Source of the DNA: RGIG7949 sp045628845 | GTDB lineage: Bacteria; Bacillota; Clostridia; Oscillospirales; Oscillospiraceae | Direction: 5' to 3' | NCBI GenBank assembly: GCA_045628845.1 | Contig: JAZQQE010000051.1 | Span: 1-22,536, forward strand | Length of the DNA: 22,536 nucleotides | Shown here: in pieces, positions 1 to 6,948 of the stretch | Layout: the number at the start of each line of letters is the position of its first letter | How positions within the stretch are numbered: the stretch's first letter is position 1 | Translations under genes and position numbers: made by a program | Notes under the pieces: generated by a model | The model's input: the letters and a program-made list of their open reading frames with translations, nothing else | What the model was told of the DNA's origin: nothing | Database searches by the model: none

Positions 1-121
1 CAGATACCTGTGTGTCTTCATTTGTGGCATCCTCGCTCCCGATATCCGTGTTATTGCCGCAGGCGGCCAGACTCAGACACATCACAAAAGCGAGTATAAA
101 TGAGAACGTTCTTTTCAGCAT
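1..121 (-). CDS. Lipoprotein, N-terminal fragment (runs off left edge)
   Basis: Only the first 40 codons are inside the window. The encoded start is a classical type II (lipoprotein) signal peptide: MLKR with two basic residues, a hydrophobic core of about 14 residues, then the lipobox LSLAAC with the lipidated cysteine at residue 21. It is followed by a polar Asn/Asp/Glu/Thr-rich linker (GNNTDIGSEDATNED). The protein is therefore expected to be exported and anchored to the outer face of the membrane. Such starts are typical of ABC-transporter solute-binding proteins and other surface lipoproteins, but the functional part is outside the window and no function can be given. The ATG is preceded by a G-rich Shine-Dalgarno site (GAGGGGG). 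The gene lies downstream of the ppdK terminator and has its own extended -10 promoter, so it is a separate unit. The open frame was read directly from the complementary strand. Confidence 0.85.
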   Translation of the reverse strand, partial: MLKRTFSFILAFVMCLSLAACGNNTDIGSEDATNEDTQVS

Positions 122-154
122 AATTAACCCCCTCTTCTTCGCTCTTATATGTAA

Positions 155-183
155 ACTATACCATATTCTCTTTCTGAAAAATA
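155..183 (-). promoter_or_regulatory. Extended -10 promoter of the lipoprotein gene
   Basis: On the minus strand TGG-TATAGT forms an extended -10 element (TATAGT at 155-160). Only a poor -35 (TATTTT, 178-183) lies 17 bases upstream. It sits between the ppdK terminator and the lipoprotein start codon at 121, the expected place. This is pattern matching only. Confidence 0.45.
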
Positions 184-192
184 GAATTAATC

Positions 193-228
193 AAAAAGAT
201 CTCCGTATTTTTTAAATACGGAGATCTT
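193..228 (-). terminator. Rho-independent terminator of ppdK
   Basis: A perfect 15-bp inverted repeat (arms 196-210 and 214-228, 3-nt loop) lies 87 nt past the ppdK stop codon. In the minus-strand transcript the stem is followed by a run of five U residues (193-197). On the plus strand the stem is followed by CATCGC, so it fits a leftward transcript only. Confidence 0.85.
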
Positions 229-315
229 CATCGCATATCTTATTGCAGTCTCTCCCCATTTTGCAGGGCGATCAAACTGCCCCGAAAAGCCTTATATATC
301 AAGGGATTTCGGTTA

Positions 316-2946
316 TTACTTTTCGTCGCGAATAGCTGCCTGGGCGGCGGCGAGGCGGGCGATGGGGACGCGGAACGGGCTGCAGGACACGTAGTCGAGG
401 CCGACGCGGTGGCAGAACTCGACGCTCGTCGGGTCGCCGCCGTGCTCGCCGCAGATGCCGAGGTGCAGGGCGGGGCGGGTGGCGCGGCCGAGCTTCGCCG
501 CCATCTCCACGAGCTTGCCGACGCCGGTCTGGTCGAGGCGGGCGAACGGGTCGTTCTCATATATCTTCGTGTCGTAGTACGCGCCGAGGAACTTGCCGGC
601 GTCGTCGCGGCTGAAGCCGAAGGTCATCTGCGGGAGATCGTTGGTGCCGAAGGAGAAGAACTCGGCCTCGGTCGCTATCTGGTCGGCGGTGAGGGCGGCG
701 CGCGGTATCTCTATCATGGTGCCGACCTTATACTTCATGGCGACTCCGGCGGCGGCTATCTCCTCGTCGGCGTTCTTCACGACGACGTTCTTGACATATT
801 TGAGCTCCTTGACCTCGCCGACGAGCGGGATCATTATCTCGGGCACGAGGTCCCAGTCGGGGTGCTTCTTCATGACGTTGATGGCGGCGCGGATGACTGC
901 GCGGGTCTGCATGGCGGCTATCTCGGGGTACGTGACGGCGAGACGGCAGCCGCGGTGGCCCATCATGGGGTTGAACTCGTGGAGGCCCGCGATGATGTTC
1001 TTGATGGTCTCGACGCTCTTGCCCTGCGCGGCGGCGAGCGCCTCGATATCCTTTTCCTCGGTCGGGACGAACTCATGGAGAGGCGGGTCGAGGAAGCGGA
1101 TGGTCACGGGGTTGCCCTCGAGGGCCTCGTACAGAGCCTCGAAGTCGCTCTGCTGCATCGGCAGGATCTTGGCAAGGGCGGCCTCGCGCTCTTCGACGGT
1201 ATCGGAGCAGATCATCTCGCGGAACGCGGCGATACGCTCGGGGTCGAAGAACATATGCTCGGTACGGCAGAGGCCTATGCCCTGCGCGCCGAGCTCGCGC
1301 GCCTTCTTCGCGTCGCGCGGGGTGTCGGCGTTGGTACGCACCTGCAGGCGGCGGTATTTATCGGCCCACGCCATGATGCGGCCGAAGTAGCCGGAGATGG
1401 TGGCGTCGACGGTCGGGATGAGGCCGTCGTATATCTTGCCGGTCGAGCCGTCGATGGAGATGCAGTCGCCCTCGCGGAAGGTCTTTCCGCCGAGCGTGAA
1501 GCGCTTGTTGGCCTCGTCCATGGCGATGTCGCCGCAGCCGGAGACGCAGCAGGTGCCCATGCCGCGCGCTACGACGGCGGCGTGGCTGGTCATGCCGCCG
1601 CGGACGGTCAGTATGCCCTGCGCAGCCTTCATGCCGGTGATGTCCTCGGGGCTCGTTTCGAGGCGCACGAGCACGACCTTCTCGCCCTTATCCTTCCAGG
1701 CGATGGCATCCTCGGCGGTGAACACTATCTTGCCGCAGGCGGCGCCGGGGCTCGCGCCCAGGCCGCGTCCGACGGGCTCGGCGGCCTTGAGGGCCTCCGC
1801 GTCGAACTGCGGGTGCAGCAGCGTATCGAGGTTGCGCGGCTCTATCATGGCGACGGCCTTTTTCTCATCTATCATGCCCTCGTCAACGAGGTCGCAGGCA
1901 ATTTTCAGAGCGGCCTGCGCGGTGCGCTTGCCGTTGCGGGTCTGCAGCATGAAGAGCTTGCCGTTTTCGACGGTGAACTCCATGTCCTGCATGTCGCGGT
2001 AGTGCTCTTCGAGGATGGCGCAGACCTCCTTGAAGCGGGCGAACGCCTCCGGGAACTTCTCGGCCATCTGCTCTATGGGCATCGGGGTACGGACGCCGGC
2101 GACGACGTCCTCGCCCTGCGCGTTGGTGAGGAACTCGCCCATGAGCCTCTTCTCGCCGGTCGCGGGGTCGCGGGTGAAGGCGACGCCGGTGCCGCAGTCG
2201 TCGCCCATGTTGCCGAAGGCCATCATCTGGACGTTGACGGCGGTGCCCCACGAATAGGGGATGTCGTTGTCGCGGCGGTACACGTTCGCGCGCGGGTTGT
2301 CCCAGCTTCTGAACACGGCCTTGACGGCGCCCATGAGCTGCTCCTTCGGGTCGGTCGGGAAGTCCTCGCCTATCTTGGCCTTGTACTCGGCCTTGAACTG
2401 CATGGCGAGCTCCTTCAGGTCGTCCGCGTCGAGCTCGACGTCCTGCTTGACGCCCTTGCGGGCCTTCATGGTGTCGGTGAGCTCTTCAAAGTATTTCTTG
2501 CCGACCTCCATGACGACGTCGGAATACATCTGGATGAAGCGGCGGTAGCAGTCCCACGCCCAGCGGGGATTGCCGGACTTGCGGGCCATGACGTCGACGA
2601 CGTCCTCGTTGAGGCCGAGGTTGAGTATGGTGTCCATCATGCCGGGCATGGACGCGCGCGCACCGGAGCGCACGGACACGAGCAGCGGATTTTCGAGGTC
2701 GCCGAACTTCTTGCCGGTGATGGTCTCCATCTTGGCGATGTACTCCATGATGTCCGCCATGATCTCGTCGTTGATCTTGCGGCCGTCCTCGTAATACTGC
2801 GTGCAGGCCTCGGTGGTGATGGTGAAGCCCTGCGGCACGGGAAGTCCTATATTGGTCATCTCCGCGAGGTTGGCGCCCTTGCCGCCGAGCAGCTCACGCA
2901 TATTTCCGTTGCCCTCCGTGAAGAGGTAGATATATTTCTTTTTCAA
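316..2946 (-). CDS. ppdK: Pyruvate, phosphate dikinase
   Basis: This cytosolic enzyme interconverts ATP, phosphate and pyruvate with AMP, pyrophosphate and phosphoenolpyruvate. In anaerobes it serves glycolysis or gluconeogenesis. The protein is 876 aa, the usual family length. It has the N-terminal ATP-grasp part (GGKGANLAEM, residues 21-30; SVRSGARASMPGMMDT, 91-106), then the swivelling phosphohistidine domain with GGMTSHAAVVARGMG and catalytic His455. The C-terminal PEP/pyruvate TIM barrel has RFLDPPLHEF, GTNDL and GICGEHGGDPTS with the catalytic Cys near 832. The start is TTG at 2946: it gives the family-typical beginning M-KKKYIYLFTEGN and has AAGGAAAG 7 nt upstream. The longer ATG-initiated frame (to 3027) adds 27 unconserved residues. 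It is monocistronic with its own terminator. One oddity is Pro at about residue 772, where the barrel motif normally reads GTNDLTQMTFGFSRDD. Confidence 0.97.
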   Translation of the reverse strand: MKKKYIYLFTEGNGNMRELLGGKGANLAEMTNIGLPVPQGFTITTEACTQYYEDGRKINDEIMADIMEYIAKMETITGKKFGDLENPLLVSVRSGARASMPGMMDTILNLGLNEDVVDVMARKSGNPRWAWDCYRRFIQMYSDVVMEVGKKYFEELTDTMKARKGVKQDVELDADDLKELAMQFKAEYKAKIGEDFPTDPKEQLMGAVKAVFRSWDNPRANVYRRDNDIPYSWGTAVNVQMMAFGNMGDDCGTGVAFTRDPATGEKRLMGEFLTNAQGEDVVAGVRTPMPIEQMAEKFPEAFARFKEVCAILEEHYRDMQDMEFTVENGKLFMLQTRNGKRTAQAALKIACDLVDEGMIDEKKAVAMIEPRNLDTLLHPQFDAEALKAAEPVGRGLGASPGAACGKIVFTAEDAIAWKDKGEKVVLVRLETSPEDITGMKAAQGILTVRGGMTSHAAVVARGMGTCCVSGCGDIAMDEANKRFTLGGKTFREGDCISIDGSTGKIYDGLIPTVDATISGYFGRIMAWADKYRRLQVRTNADTPRDAKKARELGAQGIGLCRTEHMFFDPERIAAFREMICSDTVEEREAALAKILPMQQSDFEALYEALEGNPVTIRFLDPPLHEFVPTEEKDIEALAAAQGKSVETIKNIIAGLHEFNPMMGHRGCRLAVTYPEIAAMQTRAVIRAAINVMKKHPDWDLVPEIMIPLVGEVKELKYVKNVVVKNADEEIAAAGVAMKYKVGTMIEIPRAALTADQIATEAEFFSFGTNDLPQMTFGFSRDDAGKFLGAYYDTKIYENDPFARLDQTGVGKLVEMAAKLGRATRPALHLGICGEHGGDPTSVEFCHRVGLDYVSCSPFRVPIARLAAAQAAIRDEK

Positions 2947-2998
2947 AGCTGTCTTTCCTTTCCGATAGAGATTCCGTGCGGTCTGTTTATTTTCATCA

Positions 2999-3027
2999 AT
3001 GTTACCACAAACGTCCCGATCCTGCAA
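2999..3027 (-). promoter_or_regulatory. Candidate ppdK promoter
   Basis: Minus-strand TTGCAG (3022-3027), 17-nt spacer, TAACAT (2999-3004) with a TG two bases before the -10 hexamer. The match is moderate (3/6 and 4/6). It would give a leader of about 45 nt before the TTG start at 2946. The remaining bases 3028-3200 hold no gene. A GC-rich stem (3128-3135 with 3144-3151, loop of 8) lies there without a U-tract, perhaps the 3' end of the zinc-ribbon transcript. Confidence 0.35.
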
Positions 3028-3200
3028 GACGCAAATGCGGTAATTGCAAAAATCATTTTCCGGCGGTCCGCCGTTTTTTCCGGCATATCACGAAATACGC
3101 CGCAGTAGCTTCGCACATTTCAGGCGTTTCCCGCGTCTTTTCGCGCGGGAACGACAGGATGCGCTGCAGCTTCTGCGGCGTATTCATTCATTTTTGCCTA

Positions 3201-3884
3201 TCAGTTCCAGTTGATGGTATAGCCGTTGAACAGGGCCTCGAACACCCTCGTTATCGTCCCCTGTACCTCGGGGAGCACAGGTCTGATGCAGAAGAAGTAG
3301 GTCAGCGCGCCGCCTATGATGAGGACGACGAGCGCGATGACGAGGATCAGCAGCAGAGCACGCGCGAGGTTGCGCTTGGCGTACTTGCGGCAGCCGCCGC
3401 ACGCCCAGATTATCGTGATGATGAAGCCTATTCCGGGGATGGCCATGAGAGCGAGGGCTCCGACAGTTCCCCAGGAGCTCATGATCTCCCATTTGCTCTT
3501 GCGCTCGGGCCTGTCGGGCTCGGCTTCGGGAATCTCCTCGGGAGGCTGCGGGGGCACCGCATAGTCCTGCGAGGTGTATACGGGGGGGTATATGACCGGG
3601 GGCTGACCCGCCTGCTTGATCTGCACGGGCTCGGCAGCGGGCGCGGGAGCGAGCTCGGCTTCGGGCTCGGGCTCCGCGGCAGGCGCGGGCTCGGCCTCGG
3701 CTTCGGGCGCGGGCTCTGCGGCGGCTTCGGGCTCGGGCTGCCACTGGAGAGCGCTCTCTCTGCGGACTTCTTCGACTATTGAATCAACGGTAGGCTCGGC
3801 GGCTTCCGCGGCGGCGGAGGCGCAGGCGGCGCAGATGCCCTCCTCATTGAGGGGAGCGCCGCAATCGGAACAGAATTTTCCCAT
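3201..3884 (-). CDS. Zinc-ribbon membrane protein with Glu/Pro/Ala-rich linker
   Basis: The 227-aa protein begins with a zinc-ribbon knuckle pair, CSDCG and CAAC (Cys5, 8, 18, 21). A long low-complexity acidic linker rich in Ala, Glu and Pro follows (about residues 22-135), then two hydrophobic segments at about 139-162 and 175-199, separated by a basic stretch with another Cys pair (CGGCRKYAKRN). The tail is short and possibly extracytoplasmic. This is the common zinc_ribbon_2-type architecture of Gram-positive membrane proteins of unknown function. A cytoplasmic zinc ribbon on a flexible arm is inferred. The DNA for the linker is itself repetitive (about 3640-3745). The start ATG has GGCGGG upstream. 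It is a single gene between ppdK and the HD gene, and no specific role can be assigned. Confidence 0.8.
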   Translation of the reverse strand: MGKFCSDCGAPLNEEGICAACASAAAEAAEPTVDSIVEEVRRESALQWQPEPEAAAEPAPEAEAEPAPAAEPEPEAELAPAPAAEPVQIKQAGQPPVIYPPVYTSQDYAVPPQPPEEIPEAEPDRPERKSKWEIMSSWGTVGALALMAIPGIGFIITIIWACGGCRKYAKRNLARALLLILVIALVVLIIGGALTYFFCIRPVLPEVQGTITRVFEALFNGYTINWN

Positions 3885-3919
3885 TATGACCCGCCTTTCT
3901 TTATTGAGATAGGTTTTCC

Positions 3920-3948
3920 TTTATACCCGGATTTTCGGGCTCAGACAT
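3920..3948 (-). promoter_or_regulatory. Weak candidate promoter of the zinc-ribbon gene
   Basis: A TATAAA -10 (3920-3925, minus strand) lies 35 nt before the start codon at 3884. The -35 position 17 nt upstream reads ATGTCT (3943-3948, 3/6) and overlaps the end of the HD gene. A short CCCG/CGGG stem lies in between. The alternative is read-through from the upstream operon. Confidence 0.25.
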
Positions 3949-4486
3949 TATATGACATTTTTCCCGCTCTGTCAACTTCCCGCCATACATCCGGCATCGT
4001 CACGCCGAGGGCCGCCTCCGTGACGGCGAGCAGGGCGTAGGCGTTCATGCGGCGGCGAGCGATGACGCGCATCAGCGCAGGGTCGTGCGCGTACTTCTTC
4101 GAGGTGTAGGCGTAGCGCTTTTCTATGCCGACGTACTCAGCGCCCGCGAGCAGCTTGTCCGCGAGGCAGACTATCGCCGCGGCGTCGTTCAGGTCGAGGG
4201 AGATATCCTCTCCGTCGTGCAGGGCGCACACGCGCGCCTCCTCTTCGAGTCCGAGGCTCCGCAGGTACGCGGCGCCGACGCGCGCGTGGCGTTTCTCGTA
4301 TCTCTTTATGTCGTGGACAAGGCCGCCGCGCAGGCAGAGCGAGACGTCCGTTTCGTAGCCTTTTTCACGCAGGCGGCGGGCCGTCTCCGCGGCGAGGGCG
4401 GCAACGGCGCGGCAGTGTTCCGTCTTGCGCTGCGGCAGGCCCGCGCCGTCAAGGAGTTCGAGGCATCTTTTCTCGCGGTCGGTCAT
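3941..4486 (-). CDS. HD-domain phosphohydrolase-like protein
   Basis: A 181-aa, all-helical soluble protein. It carries the metal-binding HD signature: an upstream histidine (H24 in KTEHCRAVA), the HD pair H58-D59 in GGLVHDIKRYEKRH, H90 in ALHDGED, and a downstream aspartate D110 in CLADKLL. HD proteins usually hydrolyse phosphoesters of nucleotides or related compounds; the substrate here is unknown. It is the last gene of a four-gene operon. Its ATG follows the radical SAM stop codon by 4 nt, and its Shine-Dalgarno site (AGGTGA) overlaps that stop, so translation is probably coupled. The context suggests it acts on a phosphorylated or nucleotidyl intermediate made by the upstream nucleotidyltransferase. 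That is inference. Confidence 0.85.
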   Translation of the reverse strand: MTDREKRCLELLDGAGLPQRKTEHCRAVAALAAETARRLREKGYETDVSLCLRGGLVHDIKRYEKRHARVGAAYLRSLGLEEEARVCALHDGEDISLDLNDAAAIVCLADKLLAGAEYVGIEKRYAYTSKKYAHDPALMRVIARRRMNAYALLAVTEAALGVTMPDVWREVDRAGKMSYNV

Positions 4487-4490
4487 CTCT

Positions 4491-5762
4491 TCACCTCATG
4501 TATTTCACGCAGAACGGCACTATCCTGCCCTTGTCCCAGACGTGCAGGCTGCACGTCCTGACACGCTCGAGGTCGATGTTCATCGCGTCCTGGAAGGCCA
4601 TGCCCGTCACGGTGAAGCCGTTGCGCCTGACCCTCGCGAGGAAGGTCGCCATGTCGGTCATGTCCGTGCCCGGCTCTTCGCCCGTGTCCGTGCGTTTCCA
4701 GCGGCGCGCGACGAATCTTCTGTTTTTCAATGCGGCGTTTCCCGTTCCGCAGCAGCAGCCGTCGGCCCTGCTCAGGGCGAGCACCCCGTCCGGCATGGCG
4801 ACGAAATCGCTGTGGAAGCCGCACCTCGGGTGGTCGCAGGAGGACGGCGCGAGGTCGGAGAGCTTGATGAGCCCGTCCGTCTGCTCCGTTATGGCGCGCA
4901 GTATCTCGGGGAGCGTTATGCGGTCTCCGTCGTCCGGCGCGCGCGGCACTCTGCCGAACCAGCTCACGGGCTGGAAGTGCACTCCGCGCACGGCGGGCGA
5001 GCGCGAGAGCCCGAAGCGGATGATGTCGCCTATCTGCGAATCGTTGACGCGCGGGACCACCGTCGGCACGAGCGTCACGCCGACACCGAGCGAGTCGCAC
5101 ACATCGATGGCGCGGAGCTTCTCTTTCAGAAGCGGCCTGCCGCGCAGCTTCTCATACACGTCGTCCGTCACGCCGTCGAACTGCATGAAGACGAAGTCGA
5201 GTCCCGCCCCGGCACAGCGGCGCGCGAAATCCGGGTCCGCGGCGAGGCGCAGACCGTTGGAATTGAGCTGGATGCTCGAAGCCCCCGCGGCGCGCGCGGC
5301 GGCGATTATCTCGGGCAGATCGTCCCTCACGGCGGGCTCGCCGCCGGAGAGCTGGATGAAGCTCCGCCCGTCGGCGACGAGGCGGCGGGATATCTTCGCA
5401 AGCTCGTCGACCGACGGCTCCGGCTCCGGCGCGCCCGCGTCCGCGAAGCAGAACGGGCAGCCGAGGTCGCAGCGGTGCGTCACCTCGACGAGGATGCAGC
5501 AGGTGTCGCGCAGATGGCCCGCGCAGAGGCCGCAGGCGTCCGGGCAGTCTTCCGGCACGGGCGAGGGCGCGCTGTACGCTCCCCATTCCTCCATGGCGGG
5601 CTCGCCGCGCCAAATGACGCAGGAGAAATCCCCGTGCTCCGGGCAGGTCTTCTTCATGTATCTGTCGCCGCCGCGGCGCACTATGCGCGCCTCTGTCGTG
5701 CGATAGCACACCGGGCAGACGCTCTTCGTCATTTTTACGGGGCTCACTTTAACTCTTGCCAT
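4491..5762 (-). CDS. Radical SAM protein, Cys-rich (TrsS-like)
   Basis: A 423-aa radical SAM enzyme. The 4Fe-4S/SAM motif is C98-DLG-C102-PF-C105, followed by SGGEP at 139-143, the usual SAM-binding loop. An N-terminal domain carries CPVC (Cys16, 19) and TCPEHG (Cys40, His43), which looks like a zinc or rubredoxin-like knuckle. Further cysteines occur at 73, 77, 80, 88 and 89, and in a C-terminal block (SCDHPRCGF, DGCCCGTG, RTCSLH, PFCVKYMR) that could hold auxiliary clusters. From memory, the layout matches a family described as radical SAM (seleno)protein TrsS, whose members may carry selenocysteine at one N-terminal position; here only Cys is seen. The chosen ATG (5762) has GGGGGAAG upstream and overlaps the preceding gene by 14 nt. 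Met11 has no ribosome site. The reaction is unknown. Confidence 0.9.
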   Translation of the reverse strand: MARVKVSPVKMTKSVCPVCYRTTEARIVRRGGDRYMKKTCPEHGDFSCVIWRGEPAMEEWGAYSAPSPVPEDCPDACGLCAGHLRDTCCILVEVTHRCDLGCPFCFADAGAPEPEPSVDELAKISRRLVADGRSFIQLSGGEPAVRDDLPEIIAAARAAGASSIQLNSNGLRLAADPDFARRCAGAGLDFVFMQFDGVTDDVYEKLRGRPLLKEKLRAIDVCDSLGVGVTLVPTVVPRVNDSQIGDIIRFGLSRSPAVRGVHFQPVSWFGRVPRAPDDGDRITLPEILRAITEQTDGLIKLSDLAPSSCDHPRCGFHSDFVAMPDGVLALSRADGCCCGTGNAALKNRRFVARRWKRTDTGEEPGTDMTDMATFLARVRRNGFTVTGMAFQDAMNIDLERVRTCSLHVWDKGRIVPFCVKYMR

Positions 5763-6948
5763 AGTCTTCCCCCGTTATGGTCAGCATCCCGCCGGGCGGC
5801 AGCTTGTCTGCCGGGTCCATGTCGAGGCCCGTGACGGCAGAGCGTATGGCGGTTATCGTCCCCGCATGGGTCACGATGAGCACGTCCGGCGACGGATCTC
5901 TTTTCAGTATCTCTATCAGGCACGACGCGGCGCGGTAGCGCAGGTCGTAGAAGTTCTCGCCGCCCTGCGGCTTGTACTTCAGCAGGTCCGCGCCGCGCTT
6001 TTCGTATTCCTTCGGGAAGGCGGCCGCGATGTCGGCCACGGGACGCCCGTCCCAGTCGCCGAGCGATATTTCCCGCAGGCCCGCCGTCAGCGCCATCTTC
6101 GCTCCGAGCCTGCCCGCGACGGCGGCGGCTGTCGCGGAGGCGCGGCGCAGGTCGCTCGAATACACCGTCGTCACCTTCGGCTCGAGCGCACGTACCCGCC
6201 CTCCGGCGGCGATGGTATCGGCAAGTCCGCGCGTCGAGAGGGGCACGTCCGTCTGACCCATGAAGATGGGCCCGGCGTGCCGCTCGGTCTCACAGTGGCG
6301 GACGAGTATTATTCTTCTGTTTTTCGCAAGCATGGCGAGGTCCGTCTCGCCGTTTAGCAGGTAATCGAGCACGCGCTGATACGCGCGCGGAGTATCCATG
6401 TCGAGCACGACGCTCTCGCGCCCCGTCTCGACCCTGATCATCTCGTCCTCATGGGCGCGCGTGACGTTTTTCACGCTGCCGGAAAAGAGGATCTCCTTGA
6501 AGTATTTGCGGGGTATCCACAGAGGATGCCCCTTTTTGCCCTTGTAGCACGCGACGGCGAAATGCTCGCTGTCGGCGGCGGCGAGCAGCATTTTCACGCA
6601 TTCCGACTGCACCGCGGGCGTGTCGCACGGGAGCAGCAGGGCGCCGTCAGCGCCCGCCTCGTCCGCCGCGCGCACTCCGGCGGTCACGGAAAAGCTCATT
6701 CCGAGCATATAGCTTTTGTTGTATATCTCCTCCGCGCCGGAGGAGGCGATGACGCCGCGGAGCTTCTCCGCGTTTTTCCCCGTAACGACGAAAACGCGGT
6801 CCGCTCCCCCGCTCCGCAACGTGTTCACGACACGCTCGAGCACGGTCACGCAGCCGCATCCGTCCTCTCTGTCAACGGGCAGCAGAGGCTTGAACGCTCC
6901 CATCCGGCTCGACAGCCCCGCCGCCGGGATCAGACCCGCTATCTTCAT
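5749..6948 (-). CDS. MobA-like nucleotidyltransferase fused to histidine phosphatase
   Basis: A two-domain protein of 399 aa. Residues 1-200 are a MobA/MocA-type NTP transferase. They contain the nucleotide loop LIPAAGLSSRMGAFKPLLP (7-24), a metal-binding LLPCDTPAV (D109), and the late LDMDTPRAY typical of the molybdopterin nucleotidyltransferase branch. Residues 211-375 are a histidine phosphatase: LVRHCET with phospho-acceptor His218, SSDLRRAS, a conserved Glu region (LREISLGDWDG), and the second His361 in VTHAGTI. The usual RHG is RHC here. The fusion suggests one protein both attaches and removes a nucleotidyl or phosphate group, perhaps in cofactor tailoring (inference). ATG 6948 is chosen because it starts exactly at the nucleotide-binding strand and overlaps the methyltransferase stop as TGATG; 22 extra residues are possible upstream. 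Similar fusions are known as DVU_1551-type NTP transferases. Confidence 0.88.
   Translation of the reverse strand: MKIAGLIPAAGLSSRMGAFKPLLPVDREDGCGCVTVLERVVNTLRSGGADRVFVVTGKNAEKLRGVIASSGAEEIYNKSYMLGMSFSVTAGVRAADEAGADGALLLPCDTPAVQSECVKMLLAAADSEHFAVACYKGKKGHPLWIPRKYFKEILFSGSVKNVTRAHEDEMIRVETGRESVVLDMDTPRAYQRVLDYLLNGETDLAMLAKNRRIILVRHCETERHAGPIFMGQTDVPLSTRGLADTIAAGGRVRALEPKVTTVYSSDLRRASATAAAVAGRLGAKMALTAGLREISLGDWDGRPVADIAAAFPKEYEKRGADLLKYKPQGGENFYDLRYRAASCLIEILKRDPSPDVLIVTHAGTITAIRSAVTGLDMDPADKLPPGGMLTITGEDYGKS

Noticed and set aside
2947..3027. 27-residue N-terminal extension of PPDK from an ATG
   Set aside because: The extension lacks family similarity, the TTG at 2946 has a good ribosome site, and the candidate promoter -35 and -10 lie inside the extension.
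3046..3080. GC palindrome followed by TTTTTT on the plus strand, possible terminator
   Set aside because: No plus-strand gene precedes it, and the stem is only 5 bp with a 3-nt loop. It is probably incidental in the ppdK upstream region.
409..3108. 899-codon open frame on the plus strand antisense to ppdK
   Set aside because: It lies wholly opposite a certain gene. Its Leu/Val/Glu/Ala/Asp/His-rich composition is what antisense reading of GC-rich codons gives. No ribosome site or domain was seen.
4085..5834. Plus-strand frames antisense to the HD and radical SAM genes
   Set aside because: Arg/Ala/His-rich shadow translations without domain features, opposite well-supported genes.
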